Shown: one piece after another, positions 16,751-24,879 of the stretch
Position numbering within the stretch: position 1 is the stretch's first letter
How the letters are laid out: the number at the start of each line of letters is the position of its first letter
Assembly: GCA_964505785.1 (NCBI GenBank)
Contig: CAZDJZ010000012.1
Coordinates: forward strand, 18,953-82,952
Reading direction: 5' to 3'
Origin: CAYRTV01 sp964505785
Lineage (GTDB): Bacteria > Acidobacteriota > Aminicenantia > Aminicenantales > Aminicenantaceae
DNA length: 64,000 nucleotides
The notes under the pieces: generated by a model
What the model was told of the DNA's origin: nothing
What the model saw: the letters and a program-made list of their open reading frames with translations, nothing else
Databases searched by the model: none
Translations under genes and position numbers: made by a program

Positions 16751-19114
16751 ATGAATAAAAGAATTAAAAAACTAAGAGATCAAAGTCTCCATACACATCC
16801 ATCCATTTCACATGAAAGGGCGGTTTTACTGACAGAATTTTATAAAAGTGATCAGGCCAAAGGAAAGCCGGTTCCGGTCCAGCGTGCGCTGGCCTTCAAA
16901 TATATCATGGAAAACAAGTCCATCTGCATCAATGACGGAGAACTGATCCTTGGAGAACGCGGCCCGGCTCCCAGGGCTACCCCCACTTATCCTGAAATCA
17001 CAGTCCACACGGATGAGGATTTGGAAATTCTTAATAACCGGGAAAAAACTTCCTACAAGGTCAGCCTGGAAACCAGAGACATATTTAAAAAAGAGATATA
17101 TCCTTTTTGGAAAGGCCGCACAGTCCGTGAAATGATATTCAAAGAAGTATCGCAGGAGTGGAAAGATGCATTTGAGGCTGGAGTCTTCACCGAATTCATG
17201 GAACAGCGAGCCCCCGGACACACTGTTTTGGATGATAAAATTTACCACAAAGGCTTTCTTGATTTTAAAAAAGAAATTGAAGATTCCATTGCCGGATTGG
17301 ATTTACATAATGATCCCGAAGCCCTTAAGAAACGTCATGAGCTGGAAGCCATGTCCATAGCGGCCGACGGCCTTATCCGGCTGGCTGAACGGTATTCAAA
17401 AAAAGCCGCAACCTTGGCAGCAGAGGAAAAAGACCCGCAACGCAAAAAGGAATTGGAACAACTTGCGGATATTTGCTCTCATGTCCCGGCCCATGCCCCG
17501 CGAAATTTTTGGGAAGCTCTTCAGCATTACTGGTTTGTGCATTTAGGTGTCATCACCGAACTCAATGGCTGGGATTCCTTTAATCCTGGACGGCTGGACC
17601 AGCACCTTTATCCGTTTTGTGAAAAAGAACTGGAAGAAAACACCCTGTCCGAAGAACAAGCCCGTGAAATCCTGCAATCCTTTTGGATCAAATTCAATAA
17701 CCAGCCTGCACCGCCAAAAGTCGGTGTGACAGCCCAGGAAAGCGGGACCTACACCGATTTCGCGCTTATTAATTCCGGCGGAGTAAAAAAAGACGGAACG
17801 GACGGCGTTAATGACCTTTCCTACCTGATTTTGGATGTCATAGAAGAAATGCGTATTCTTCAACCCAGCTCCATGGTGCAGATCAGCAAAAAAACCCCCG
17901 ACCGTTTCCTGAAACGCGCTCTGAAAATCATTAAAACCGGATTCGGCCAGCCTTCGATTTTCAACACAGACGCCATTATCCAGGAACTCCTGCGGCAAGG
18001 GAAATCCATCGAAGATGCCCGTTGCGGCGGGGCTTCCGGCTGCGTGGAAACAGGTGCTTTCGGAAAGGAAAATTACACTTTGACAGGCTATTTTAATCTG
18101 GTCAAAGTCCTGGAAATCACGTTGAATAACGGAATAGACCCCAGGTCAGGCAAGGCTATCGGAATTCCCACCGGTGATCCGGCTGCCTTCACTTCCATGG
18201 ACCAATTGATAGAAGCTTTTAAAAAGCAATTGAACTATTTCATCGATATCAAAATCCAAGGCAATAATATCATAGAACAGATATATGCTGAATCTATCCC
18301 CGCTCCATTTCTATCTCTGCTCATTGATGATTGCATCCAAACAGGAAAGGATTATCACACCGGAGGAGCCCGGTATAACACCTCTTATATACAGGGAGTT
18401 GGGATAGGGACGATAACCGACAGCCTGGCTTCCCTTGAATACAATGTTTTCGACACGAAACGGGTCACCATGAAAGACATGCTGGCTGCCCTGAAAAACG
18501 ATTTTGAAGGCCAGGAAAACCTCAGGCAGACCCTGATAAACAAAACGCCAAAATACGGCAATGATGATGATTATGCCGACAAATTTACCAAGCAGGTGTT
18601 TGAGCTTTACTTTCAAGCGGTCAACGGCAGGCCCAATACAAAGGGCGGTTATCACCGGATAAATTTCCTGCCCACAACAGTCCATGTTTATTTTGGAAAA
18701 GTCAACGGCGCAACTCCCAATGGAAGAAAAGCCGCGGAACCTCTTTCTGAAGGTATCTCGCCTACTCAGGGATCTGACATCAAGGGGCCTACTGCTGTGA
18801 TCAAGTCGGCTTCCAAAATCGACCATCTGCGGACCGGCGGAACACTGCTCAATCAAAAATTCAATCCGCAACTTCTTGAAGACGAAGAAGGGATGGATAA
18901 GCTGGTAAAACTCATCCGCGGTTATTTCACTATGGACGGACATCATATCCAACTCAATGTGGTCACCGCTGACACCCTGCGTAAAGCTCAGAAAAATCCG
19001 GAACAGTACCGTGATCTTATCGTTCGCGTCGCCGGTTATAGTGACTACTTCTGCGATCTGAGTGTGGAGCTGCAGAATGAAATCATTGCTCGAACCGAAC
19101 ACCATGCCCCGTAA
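16751..19114 (+). CDS. hypD: trans-4-hydroxy-L-proline dehydratase (glycyl radical enzyme)
   Basis: A 787-residue glycyl radical enzyme that dehydrates trans-4-hydroxy-L-proline to delta-1-pyrroline-5-carboxylate. Cys431 and Glu433 are in SGCVETG, and Gly762 in RVAGYSDYF is the radical site. Positions I recall as active-site residues in Clostridioides difficile HypD are all present with a constant three-residue offset: Phe149, His157, Asp275, Ser331, Asp336, Phe337, Tyr447, Cys431, Glu433 and Gly762. This makes HypD much more likely than glycerol, propanediol or choline lyase. GGAGGG precedes the ATG, one base after the activase stop. The enzyme is oxygen-sensitive, supporting an anaerobic lifestyle. 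No pyrroline-5-carboxylate reductase (ProC) lies in the window, so the product must be handled by a gene elsewhere. Confidence 0.95.
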   Translation: MNKRIKKLRDQSLHTHPSISHERAVLLTEFYKSDQAKGKPVPVQRALAFKYIMENKSICINDGELILGERGPAPRATPTYPEITVHTDEDLEILNNREKTSYKVSLETRDIFKKEIYPFWKGRTVREMIFKEVSQEWKDAFEAGVFTEFMEQRAPGHTVLDDKIYHKGFLDFKKEIEDSIAGLDLHNDPEALKKRHELEAMSIAADGLIRLAERYSKKAATLAAEEKDPQRKKELEQLADICSHVPAHAPRNFWEALQHYWFVHLGVITELNGWDSFNPGRLDQHLYPFCEKELEENTLSEEQAREILQSFWIKFNNQPAPPKVGVTAQESGTYTDFALINSGGVKKDGTDGVNDLSYLILDVIEEMRILQPSSMVQISKKTPDRFLKRALKIIKTGFGQPSIFNTDAIIQELLRQGKSIEDARCGGASGCVETGAFGKENYTLTGYFNLVKVLEITLNNGIDPRSGKAIGIPTGDPAAFTSMDQLIEAFKKQLNYFIDIKIQGNNIIEQIYAESIPAPFLSLLIDDCIQTGKDYHTGGARYNTSYIQGVGIGTITDSLASLEYNVFDTKRVTMKDMLAALKNDFEGQENLRQTLINKTPKYGNDDDYADKFTKQVFELYFQAVNGRPNTKGGYHRINFLPTTVHVYFGKVNGATPNGRKAAEPLSEGISPTQGSDIKGPTAVIKSASKIDHLRTGGTLLNQKFNPQLLEDEEGMDKLVKLIRGYFTMDGHHIQLNVVTADTLRKAQKNPEQYRDLIVRVAGYSDYFCDLSVELQNEIIARTEHHAP

Positions 19115-19210
19115 AAAGCAAAAAGCCTCCATCTGCAATTCATCACAACCCGTTTTTCTTCCCGTTGGGACCTGAAGCACACCTCATTTGTCTTCCTTCT
19201 GATTCTCAAT

Positions 19211-19239
19211 TTGACAGAGATATCCTTTTTCCTTATAAA
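19211..19239 (+). promoter_or_regulatory. Sigma70-like promoter for the DUF6305-led gene group
   Basis: TTGACA at 19211-19216 is followed after exactly 17 bases by TATAAA at 19234-19239. The site lies about 50 bases before the next start codon, which has GGAAGGAAGGAG upstream. Confidence 0.65.
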
Positions 19240-19291
19240 TAAATAAGCAGCATATTAATAATCAAGATATATCGGAAGGAAGGAGTCCTTT

Positions 19292-19918
19292 ATGAGCAAT
19301 GTGTTCAAATTAATTTTTATCTTCGGACTGTTTGTTCTTATCATTTATCCTGTCAACGGGCTCACTCAGGATGATTCCCCGGATGCGGAACTTCCGGTTT
19401 TGATTACGTCCTGCGGACAAAGCCCGGGAGCCACTATGCTGAAAGTCATATTCAACCGGCTCGGACTGGAATCAGAACCCCCGCCTTATGAGGTGAATGT
19501 TTTAGCCACCGCGGATGACTTTACTGCGGCAGAAGAAACCGGCCGGCCTTATAACTCGCTTATCATCGTGATGGGAGCCAGTCTAAAAGGAATGGGCGCC
19601 GCCGGAATATCCATTGACGATGAGCTGAAGAGGATCGATACCTTAATCCAAGCTGCACAAGAGAAAAATATAAAAATTATAGGAGCCCATATAGAAGGCA
19701 TGAAACGGCGGTCGCAGGGTGCGTCTCCCGGAGACAACACCGATGAGCTCAGCATCGATGCCGTCGCTCCAAAATCGGATATTCTGTTAGTGAATAAATC
19801 CGGAGATCAGGACCTGAGATTCACCAATATCGCCAACAACAACAATATTCCCTTAGTGACTGTTGAAAAGAATCTTGACCTCATTCCGGCTATGAAACAG
19901 TTGTTTAATCTGGATTAA
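19292..19918 (+). CDS. Exported DUF6305 family protein
   Basis: A 208-residue protein with an N-terminal signal peptide (about residues 1-25). It starts with VLITSCGQSPGATMLKVI, then has TLIIVMGASLKGMGAAGI-like and IKIIGAHIEGM-like segments, and matches my recollection of the DUF6305 family, whose function is unknown. The alternating hydrophobic strands and Gly-rich turns suggest a small Rossmann-like alpha/beta fold. GGAAGGAAGGAG precedes the ATG. It leads a group of rightward genes that includes a DctM-like permease and converges on pgsBCW. I infer that it may be an extracytoplasmic partner of the permease. This is context only; no catalytic motif is recognised. Confidence 0.75.
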   Translation: MSNVFKLIFIFGLFVLIIYPVNGLTQDDSPDAELPVLITSCGQSPGATMLKVIFNRLGLESEPPPYEVNVLATADDFTAAEETGRPYNSLIIVMGASLKGMGAAGISIDDELKRIDTLIQAAQEKNIKIIGAHIEGMKRRSQGASPGDNTDELSIDAVAPKSDILLVNKSGDQDLRFTNIANNNNIPLVTVEKNLDLIPAMKQLFNLD

Positions 19919-19922
19919 CTAT

Positions 19923-19980
19923 CCTGAACTATTCATAAAATTGCAATGTTTTTGCAATCTCGGCCCATGAATAATCCAGG
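19923..19980. repeat. 58 bp hairpin element, short copy
   Basis: CCTGAACTATTCAT (19923-19936) and ATGAATAATCCAGG (19967-19980) form imperfect terminal inverted repeats (12 of 14 paired). Inside, ATTGCAA (19940-19946) and TTGCAAT (19952-19958) form a perfect second stem. It follows directly after a stop codon, so it could act in transcript termination or stability. A long relative is at 63270-63660. Confidence 0.65.
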
Positions 19981-20076
19981 CTGTAAAACAGCAGCAAATG
20001 TTTTTTCATCGTTTATTTCGCGGCCTCGACTAAATTTTATAGTTGAGCCTGAAGAGGGTGGATAAGGATATAAAAT

Positions 20077-20664
20077 ATGCCTGATTTTATTATGGATCTC
20101 AAGATCACCAGTTTATTGGGAGGGGTGTTGATTTTAGTTTCACTGTGGGCACTGAAAGTCATCATCCGCAAGGAAAAAGAATCCATCATACGGGGTTTGA
20201 GTATTTTTATCATACTCTTGTTCGGGCTTGTTTTCCTGAACCAAAGTGAATACAGAAATATCACCATCGGACTCATTGGGGAACGTCTTTTCCCTCAAAA
20301 AATTTTCACCTGTAATTACTATGTTGAACACGGCTCAACCACCAAAGGCCGGTATATCCGCTACGTCTTCGAACCTCCCCGTCCCCGTCTTAAACTTGAA
20401 TTGGTGGACAACGGAAAATACCTTAATTTCAGCAATCCGGTTTCGCTGAACCGGGTGCTCCGTTTTTTAGACCTTCCTCAAGTTCAATCCGGCACCCCGG
20501 AATTAGCTTCTCTGACCGGGACTGCACTTGACGCCAATCTTTATGAATGGCCGAACTATTCTATGGGGAAACTCATTGCTGCCCGCGGATTATGCCGGAA
20601 TGAGGATACCGCTCAAACCTTTCACTGTTTGCTCCAAATAACCATCATCACCCAACCTTACTAA
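20077..20664 (+). CDS. Membrane protein of unknown function
   Basis: A 195-residue protein I do not recognise. Two hydrophobic segments are visible (about 11-27 and 40-54) separated by a Lys/Arg/Glu-rich loop (IIRKEKESIIRG). They are followed by about 140 soluble residues with several Cys (TCNYY, LCRNED, FHCLL). AAGGAT lies before the ATG. The soluble part has no catalytic motif that I can name. It sits between the DUF6305 gene and the DctM-like permease gene on the same strand, separated from the latter by about 270 bases of repeat DNA. Membership in the poly-gamma-glutamate-type system is an inference from position and strand. Confidence 0.6.
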   Translation: MPDFIMDLKITSLLGGVLILVSLWALKVIIRKEKESIIRGLSIFIILLFGLVFLNQSEYRNITIGLIGERLFPQKIFTCNYYVEHGSTTKGRYIRYVFEPPRPRLKLELVDNGKYLNFSNPVSLNRVLRFLDLPQVQSGTPELASLTGTALDANLYEWPNYSMGKLIAARGLCRNEDTAQTFHCLLQITIITQPY

Positions 20665-20674
20665 TTGAGTTCTT

Positions 20675-20880
20675 CGCGTTCTTTGCGTTTTTATAGTCTG
20701 TCTTAGTCTTTTCAGTCTGCCCGCTCGGCTCGCTGCGCTCGCGTTCAATAAAACCCCGCCATCCTGAGAAGTGAGGCGGTTTGGGCATCTTATACGGCTT
20801 CGTATGATGAATCGGTACTGATTTAATAAAACTGACTATTCCCTTTTCACTATTTACTTTTCCCTGGTTTCTCTTCACTA
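20675..20880. repeat. Intergenic repeat words
   Basis: Short recurring units fill most of this gap: GCGTTCTTTGCGTTTTT (about 20675), TAGTCTGTCTTAGTCTTTTCAG decamers, GCTCGGCTCGCTGCGCTCGCG and a degenerate CATCCTGAGAAGTGAGGCGG element, ending with TTCCCTTTTCACTATTTAC words. Confidence 0.6.
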
Positions 20881-20934
20881 AAATTTTTCTGTTGATTTTC
20901 CGTGTGCTTTGAAATAAGGTATTCTTTTGATGCC

Positions 20935-22227
20935 ATGAGTATGATCACATCAGCCCAATTCATTTTAGCGGTTATGGTCGCAGTCTATATCGCCGCCCGG
21001 GTTCTTAAACTATCTACGGAATTGGCTTTATTTGCGGCGGCGGCCTCCGGTGCCCTGGCCGGAGGATACGGAATGCCGGCACGCCATCTGGTGGAAGGGG
21101 CCTTTACATATTACGATATTATTTTGATTTTTATTACGGCAACCCTGTTCATGAACCTGCTGAAGGAATCCGGCGGAGTAGCCTTTGTCGTGCGCGCTGT
21201 CCTGACAAAATTTCATGACCGCAAAATTATATTGTTTCTTGTGATCACCCTGCTGCTGCTGATTCCCGGAGCTTTGACCGGAGCCGGCAGCGTAACTGTT
21301 CTTATCACCGGGGGCCTGATCGCCGTGGTGCTCCATTACATGGGTATTTCCAAACCAAAAACCACGGCCATCATCTTCATTCTGGCCGGACTAAGTGCTG
21401 CGGCTCCACCCGTAAGCTTATGGGCTATGCTCACCGCAGCAGGTGTGAATATGCCGTACGTGGGATTTTTTCTTCCTCTGCTGATTCCCTGTATCGTTCT
21501 CTCCCTGGCAACAATTTTTATCCTGGGCTGGAAAAGCCGGCCGGTGGATTTGGAGAAGGCCCTTCAGGAACTCCCGGAAGCTCCCGCAGAGATGAACTGG
21601 GGAAAGGTGATTTCACCGTTCCTTCTTTTTTTTGCATTGATCGTTGCCGGCCGGCTCTGGCCTTTTGCCATGCCGGTCATCGGACTTCCTATGATGTTCA
21701 TGGCGTCAGCGGTTCTTTCTCTGATCTTATCTCCGCGTAAATTGAATTTTCTGCACGTATCCCGGCAAACTATTCAGCAGCTGCTGCCTTTAATCGGAAC
21801 ATTGACATGCGTCGGCATTCTGGTCCAGGTGATGGCCATGACAGGAGTCCGGGGCCTGATCGCCATAACTATTGTCACTCTTCCCCTGACACTGGTTATT
21901 TTGTCCATGGCCGTCGTTCTTCCTGTTTCCGAAGCCGTTCTGATGTGGGGAGCTGCTCCGGTTTTGGGAGTCCCATTGGTGCTTCTGTTCAACACAATCG
22001 GTCTTAATCCCATCGTAGCCCTGGCAGGAATGAGTGTGATTTGGCCGCTGGGAGACGCACTGCCTCCAACGGCTATCATCGGCCGCTTGGCTAAAGAGAC
22101 AGTTGGGATGCAGGAACCCTATTCCCGTATGCTGAAACACTGCCTGATTCCCGCCGCAATCATCGCGGCTGCGGGGATTTTAATGGTGCTTTTCAGTAAG
22201 AAACTAGCCTTTTTAACTATGATATAA
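20935..22227 (+). CDS. DctM-like/TRAP large-permease-type membrane transporter
   Basis: A polytopic membrane protein of 430 residues with about 11-12 hydrophobic helices, resembling the large permease of TRAP transporters and related ion transporter superfamily members. Supporting segments are the Gly/Pro-rich LIPGALTGAGSVTVLITGG reentrant-like region, AGLSAAAPPVSLWAM, and a second similar loop, WPLGDALPPTAIIGR. The ATG at 20935 starts at MSMITSAQ; the ribosome-binding site is poor (AAGG 15 bases upstream), so the start is uncertain by a few codons. No DctQ or DctP gene is adjacent, but the exported DUF6305 protein and the 51-residue membrane protein could be its partners. The substrate is unknown; a carboxylated compound such as a glutamate derivative would suit the neighbourhood. 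Confidence 0.72.
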   Translation: MSMITSAQFILAVMVAVYIAARVLKLSTELALFAAAASGALAGGYGMPARHLVEGAFTYYDIILIFITATLFMNLLKESGGVAFVVRAVLTKFHDRKIILFLVITLLLLIPGALTGAGSVTVLITGGLIAVVLHYMGISKPKTTAIIFILAGLSAAAPPVSLWAMLTAAGVNMPYVGFFLPLLIPCIVLSLATIFILGWKSRPVDLEKALQELPEAPAEMNWGKVISPFLLFFALIVAGRLWPFAMPVIGLPMMFMASAVLSLILSPRKLNFLHVSRQTIQQLLPLIGTLTCVGILVQVMAMTGVRGLIAITIVTLPLTLVILSMAVVLPVSEAVLMWGAAPVLGVPLVLLFNTIGLNPIVALAGMSVIWPLGDALPPTAIIGRLAKETVGMQEPYSRMLKHCLIPAAIIAAAGILMVLFSKKLAFLTMI

Positions 22228-22246
22228 TGAACTTGGCGTTAATATC

Positions 22247-22402
22247 ATGAATACGCTTATCACGATTTTATACTATGTCCTCAGCGCCTATATTGCGGTC
22301 CTGATCATCTGGAACCTAATCCGCAGCCGTAAATGGCAGGACGAAATTCTGTATGTCCTCATTCTGATTCCTTTCGTATTGCGGGTTCTGGGCCTCAAAT
22401 GA
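22247..22402 (+). CDS. 51-residue two-helix membrane protein
   Basis: A short open frame starts 20 bases after the permease stop and fills most of the gap before the next gene. The product has two hydrophobic helices (about residues 3-23 and 34-48) around a charged turn, RSRKWQDE. This is a reasonable two-helix hairpin with a cytoplasmic basic loop. No strong ribosome-binding site is seen, so translation may be coupled to the permease. It could be an accessory subunit of the permease, as small proteins often are in TRAP-like systems. Function is otherwise unknown, and the call rests on hydrophobicity and position. Confidence 0.5.
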   Translation: MNTLITILYYVLSAYIAVLIIWNLIRSRKWQDEILYVLILIPFVLRVLGLK

Positions 22403-22506
22403 CCCGGAAGAGTTATCCTTCGGCCTGCATTGCAGACCTCAGGCTGATCAATGATATTACGCTGAATAAGGCCTAAAATGGATCTAAATAAATCAGGATT
22501 GACAGA

Positions 22507-23679
22507 ATGAATAACAATCAAAGTCATCTCATCCGAAAAATAATGTTCTTGATTCCAGGAATACTGCTAATGATATTCGCCGGGACCAGTTTTTATCAAA
22601 GCCGTAATCTCCAAGAACCCGTGGTTTTAGGCCCGGGCGTAAGCAAGGTCAAAAAGCTGGGCGACTATTTCCCCGGAGTCGCCGGCACCATTAACGATGC
22701 GCATGTCTATATCCTGGAAGGGCGAAAACCGGGGGGTTCCTGTTTGGTTATCGGCGGCACTCACCCGGAAGAACCGGCCCCCCGGCTGGCAGCCTGGCTC
22801 TTGGTTGAAAACGCGATCCCGGAACAAGGAAACTTATTTGTCATTCTGTCCTCCAACCGCAGCGCCTCCACCGTCACCCGTCTTGGCGGCGCCTATCCGC
22901 CTGACTACTCCATCGACACGAAATGGGGACAGCAGACCTTCCGCATGGGAGACCGATGGACCAATCCGCTCGACCAATGGCCGGACCCGGAAGTCTATAT
23001 TCATTACCCCAGCCGGCAAGAGCTGGCATATGTGGATATCCGCAACCTGAACCGGACCTGGCCGGGGCGCCCAAACGGCACTCTGACCGAAAAGACTTGC
23101 TTTGCCATGACTGAAATGATTAAAGAGGAGAGCATTGATATCGTCATCGATCTGCACGAGGCCGAACTTCAATATCCTGTAATCAGCACCATCGTCGCTC
23201 ACCCTAAAGGCCAGGATTTGGCTGCCATGGCCTCGATGATGATATCCGGAACGGAAGGATTCAATATCGGCATGGAAAATTCCCCTGAAGAACTAAGAGG
23301 GCTTTCCCACAGGGAAATCGGCGACCACACCCAGGCCGTATCCCTGCTGCTGGAAACTCCTGAACCCATGCTGGATGCGACCCGGGGCAGGACCGACCGA
23401 AAGCTTCTGCTTGAGGGTAAAGATGAATTTCTTATCAAAGCCTATGCCCATGGATTATTGTTCGAAATTATCGATGAAACCGGATGGCCGATTGAAAAAA
23501 GAGTCGGGCGCCACTGCTCAAGTATCCTGCAAATTATTGAATTATGGTCTGAAGACAATCCGGACAAAGGCATTCAGTGCGGAAAAATTCCCCGCTATCA
23601 GGAGATCATTGAACGGGGAGTCGGGGCCTTTTTCCGCGATCCGTCACAAGCGGATCCATCCCGTCTCCGGTTCGAATAA
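22507..23679 (+). CDS. Membrane-anchored M14 zinc hydrolase (succinylglutamate desuccinylase/aspartoacylase-like)
   Basis: A 390-residue protein with one N-terminal transmembrane anchor (about 10-28) and a carboxypeptidase-type zinc domain facing outward. The metal ligands are His86 and Glu89 in GGTHPEE and His217 in DLHEAE. The substrate-carboxylate motif appears as IRNLNRTWPG, the counterpart of D-x-NR-x-FPG in aspartoacylase-like enzymes. It would remove an acyl group from, or cut an amide next to, an acidic amino acid. Since it converges on poly-gamma-glutamate-type genes, one attractive role is trimming gamma-glutamyl chains or peptides outside the cell before uptake by the nearby permease. 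The fold and zinc site are well supported; the substrate is not. Confidence 0.78.
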   Translation: MNNNQSHLIRKIMFLIPGILLMIFAGTSFYQSRNLQEPVVLGPGVSKVKKLGDYFPGVAGTINDAHVYILEGRKPGGSCLVIGGTHPEEPAPRLAAWLLVENAIPEQGNLFVILSSNRSASTVTRLGGAYPPDYSIDTKWGQQTFRMGDRWTNPLDQWPDPEVYIHYPSRQELAYVDIRNLNRTWPGRPNGTLTEKTCFAMTEMIKEESIDIVIDLHEAELQYPVISTIVAHPKGQDLAAMASMMISGTEGFNIGMENSPEELRGLSHREIGDHTQAVSLLLETPEPMLDATRGRTDRKLLLEGKDEFLIKAYAHGLLFEIIDETGWPIEKRVGRHCSSILQIIELWSEDNPDKGIQCGKIPRYQEIIERGVGAFFRDPSQADPSRLRFE

Positions 23680-23725
23680 TTTGATTCAGCCTGATTTACT
23701 CACAGCCCGGGGCTTCTGCATATAA

Positions 23726-23743
23726 GCCTGATTCTAGTCAGGC
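23726..23743. terminator. Hairpin between convergent genes
   Basis: GCCTGA and TCAGGC form a perfect 6 bp stem with a 6-base loop in the gap between the M14 gene and pgsW. There is no T-tract, so it is at best a weak or factor-assisted terminator. Confidence 0.3.
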
Positions 23744-23766
23744 CGTATCATGGCCGGGGGGATGTT

Positions 23767-24879
23767 TCATTTAGATCTTTTGTACGGACGGTAAAACAAA
23801 ACCATGACCGCCAGGCTAAGTATATATATGATTCCAAGAACTGCAAAAATGCCTGATTCTTCCCGGGCTATTTGATACACGGCCCCTTGTCCGGGTTGAG
23901 GAAGGGGAACCGGGTCCCAAGGAAGCCCGGTGGAGCGGGCCAGTCCGCGGATATACAGCATATGGATAACCGGAACTCCGCGGGCTGCCATTTCAAACAA
24001 GACTCCCCTTTGCTCTTTCGGCGGCCAGCGGATGACATCAGTCAATCCGGCTTCGACCTCCAGAATTTTGTCACTGACACCCAAGTTGGAATAACTTCCG
24101 CCGATATTGACAAACGCCTTTATGGGGTGATCCCCCGCATTCCTTTCGTACGCATCCATTTTCAAATGGACATTTTTTCTCAGATCAGGCTCATATACGA
24201 AATTCAGATCGCGGCGCCGGATATCTTTCAGGAGAAGACGCCGTCCTTCCGGCTGCATATCTCCTCCGATATCCCGTTCTCCTCCCAGGGAAACGACTGC
24301 CGGCTTCCGTATGATAACACCGGACTCCATCAGGCAGTCCTGTATTTTCAACCAGTGAAACCCGGGTTCATTGCATCCATATTGCGATGCTCCGAGGGAA
24401 ACTTCCATCAGTAAATTCAAATTCATGGCGCCGGCTGCAGAATACGCAGCCAGGATTAAAGCCGGGAATGATCCGGATGCCCCCACGGCAACCGTATCGC
24501 CTTTCTGAACTCCGGCCCTGTGCAGATGCCAAACAATCGCCGCCGCCCAATTGGGATTGGTTGTGGTCCGCTTAGCCTCAAGATCACCCATCGTCGTGGT
24601 AATCGGCGTCCATTCATCGCCGATCAGCCCGGATTTATTGATGTCATAATCCTCATGCATGGGAACATTCATCACTTTACGCCCGCCCCTGATTGTGCTC
24701 ATTCCCAAAGACATGATCTGGGCGGCCCTGCGCATTTGAGCTTCAAGTCCGGTTTCAAACAAAGAAGGGATAAGGCGGCCCGAAATCCAAAAAACCAAAC
24801 TTGCCAGAAAAAACCAGCAAATCAAACGGTTTTTTCCATCCGGCTTGAACCGACGGAAAGTCGGCAGAATATTTTTCAT
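23767..24879 (-). CDS. pgsW: Poly-gamma-glutamate system protein
   Basis: A 370-residue protein with a transmembrane anchor near each end (about 21-41 and 342-362) and a large extracytoplasmic middle. Segments such as GGRKVMNVPMHEDYDINKSGLIG and IGDEWTPITTTMGDLEAKRTT, and the Gly/Ser-rich VAVGASGSFPALILAAYSAA, match the family annotated as poly-gamma-glutamate system protein. This protein accompanies PgsB and PgsC in genomes that lack the CapA/PgsA-type partner. It overlaps pgsC by four bases, so the three genes are a single translation-coupled unit. Its biochemical role is not known; it may replace the transport or release function of PgsA. A well-conserved VVSLGGERDIGGDM segment could bind substrate. 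Confidence 0.82.
   Translation of the reverse strand: MKNILPTFRRFKPDGKNRLICWFFLASLVFWISGRLIPSLFETGLEAQMRRAAQIMSLGMSTIRGGRKVMNVPMHEDYDINKSGLIGDEWTPITTTMGDLEAKRTTTNPNWAAAIVWHLHRAGVQKGDTVAVGASGSFPALILAAYSAAGAMNLNLLMEVSLGASQYGCNEPGFHWLKIQDCLMESGVIIRKPAVVSLGGERDIGGDMQPEGRRLLLKDIRRRDLNFVYEPDLRKNVHLKMDAYERNAGDHPIKAFVNIGGSYSNLGVSDKILEVEAGLTDVIRWPPKEQRGVLFEMAARGVPVIHMLYIRGLARSTGLPWDPVPLPQPGQGAVYQIAREESGIFAVLGIIYILSLAVMVLFYRPYKRSK

Noticed and set aside
18311..19180. A 289-codon open frame opposite the hypD gene
   Set aside because: HypD residues are conserved throughout this region, including the glycyl radical motif, so the antisense frame is a shadow.
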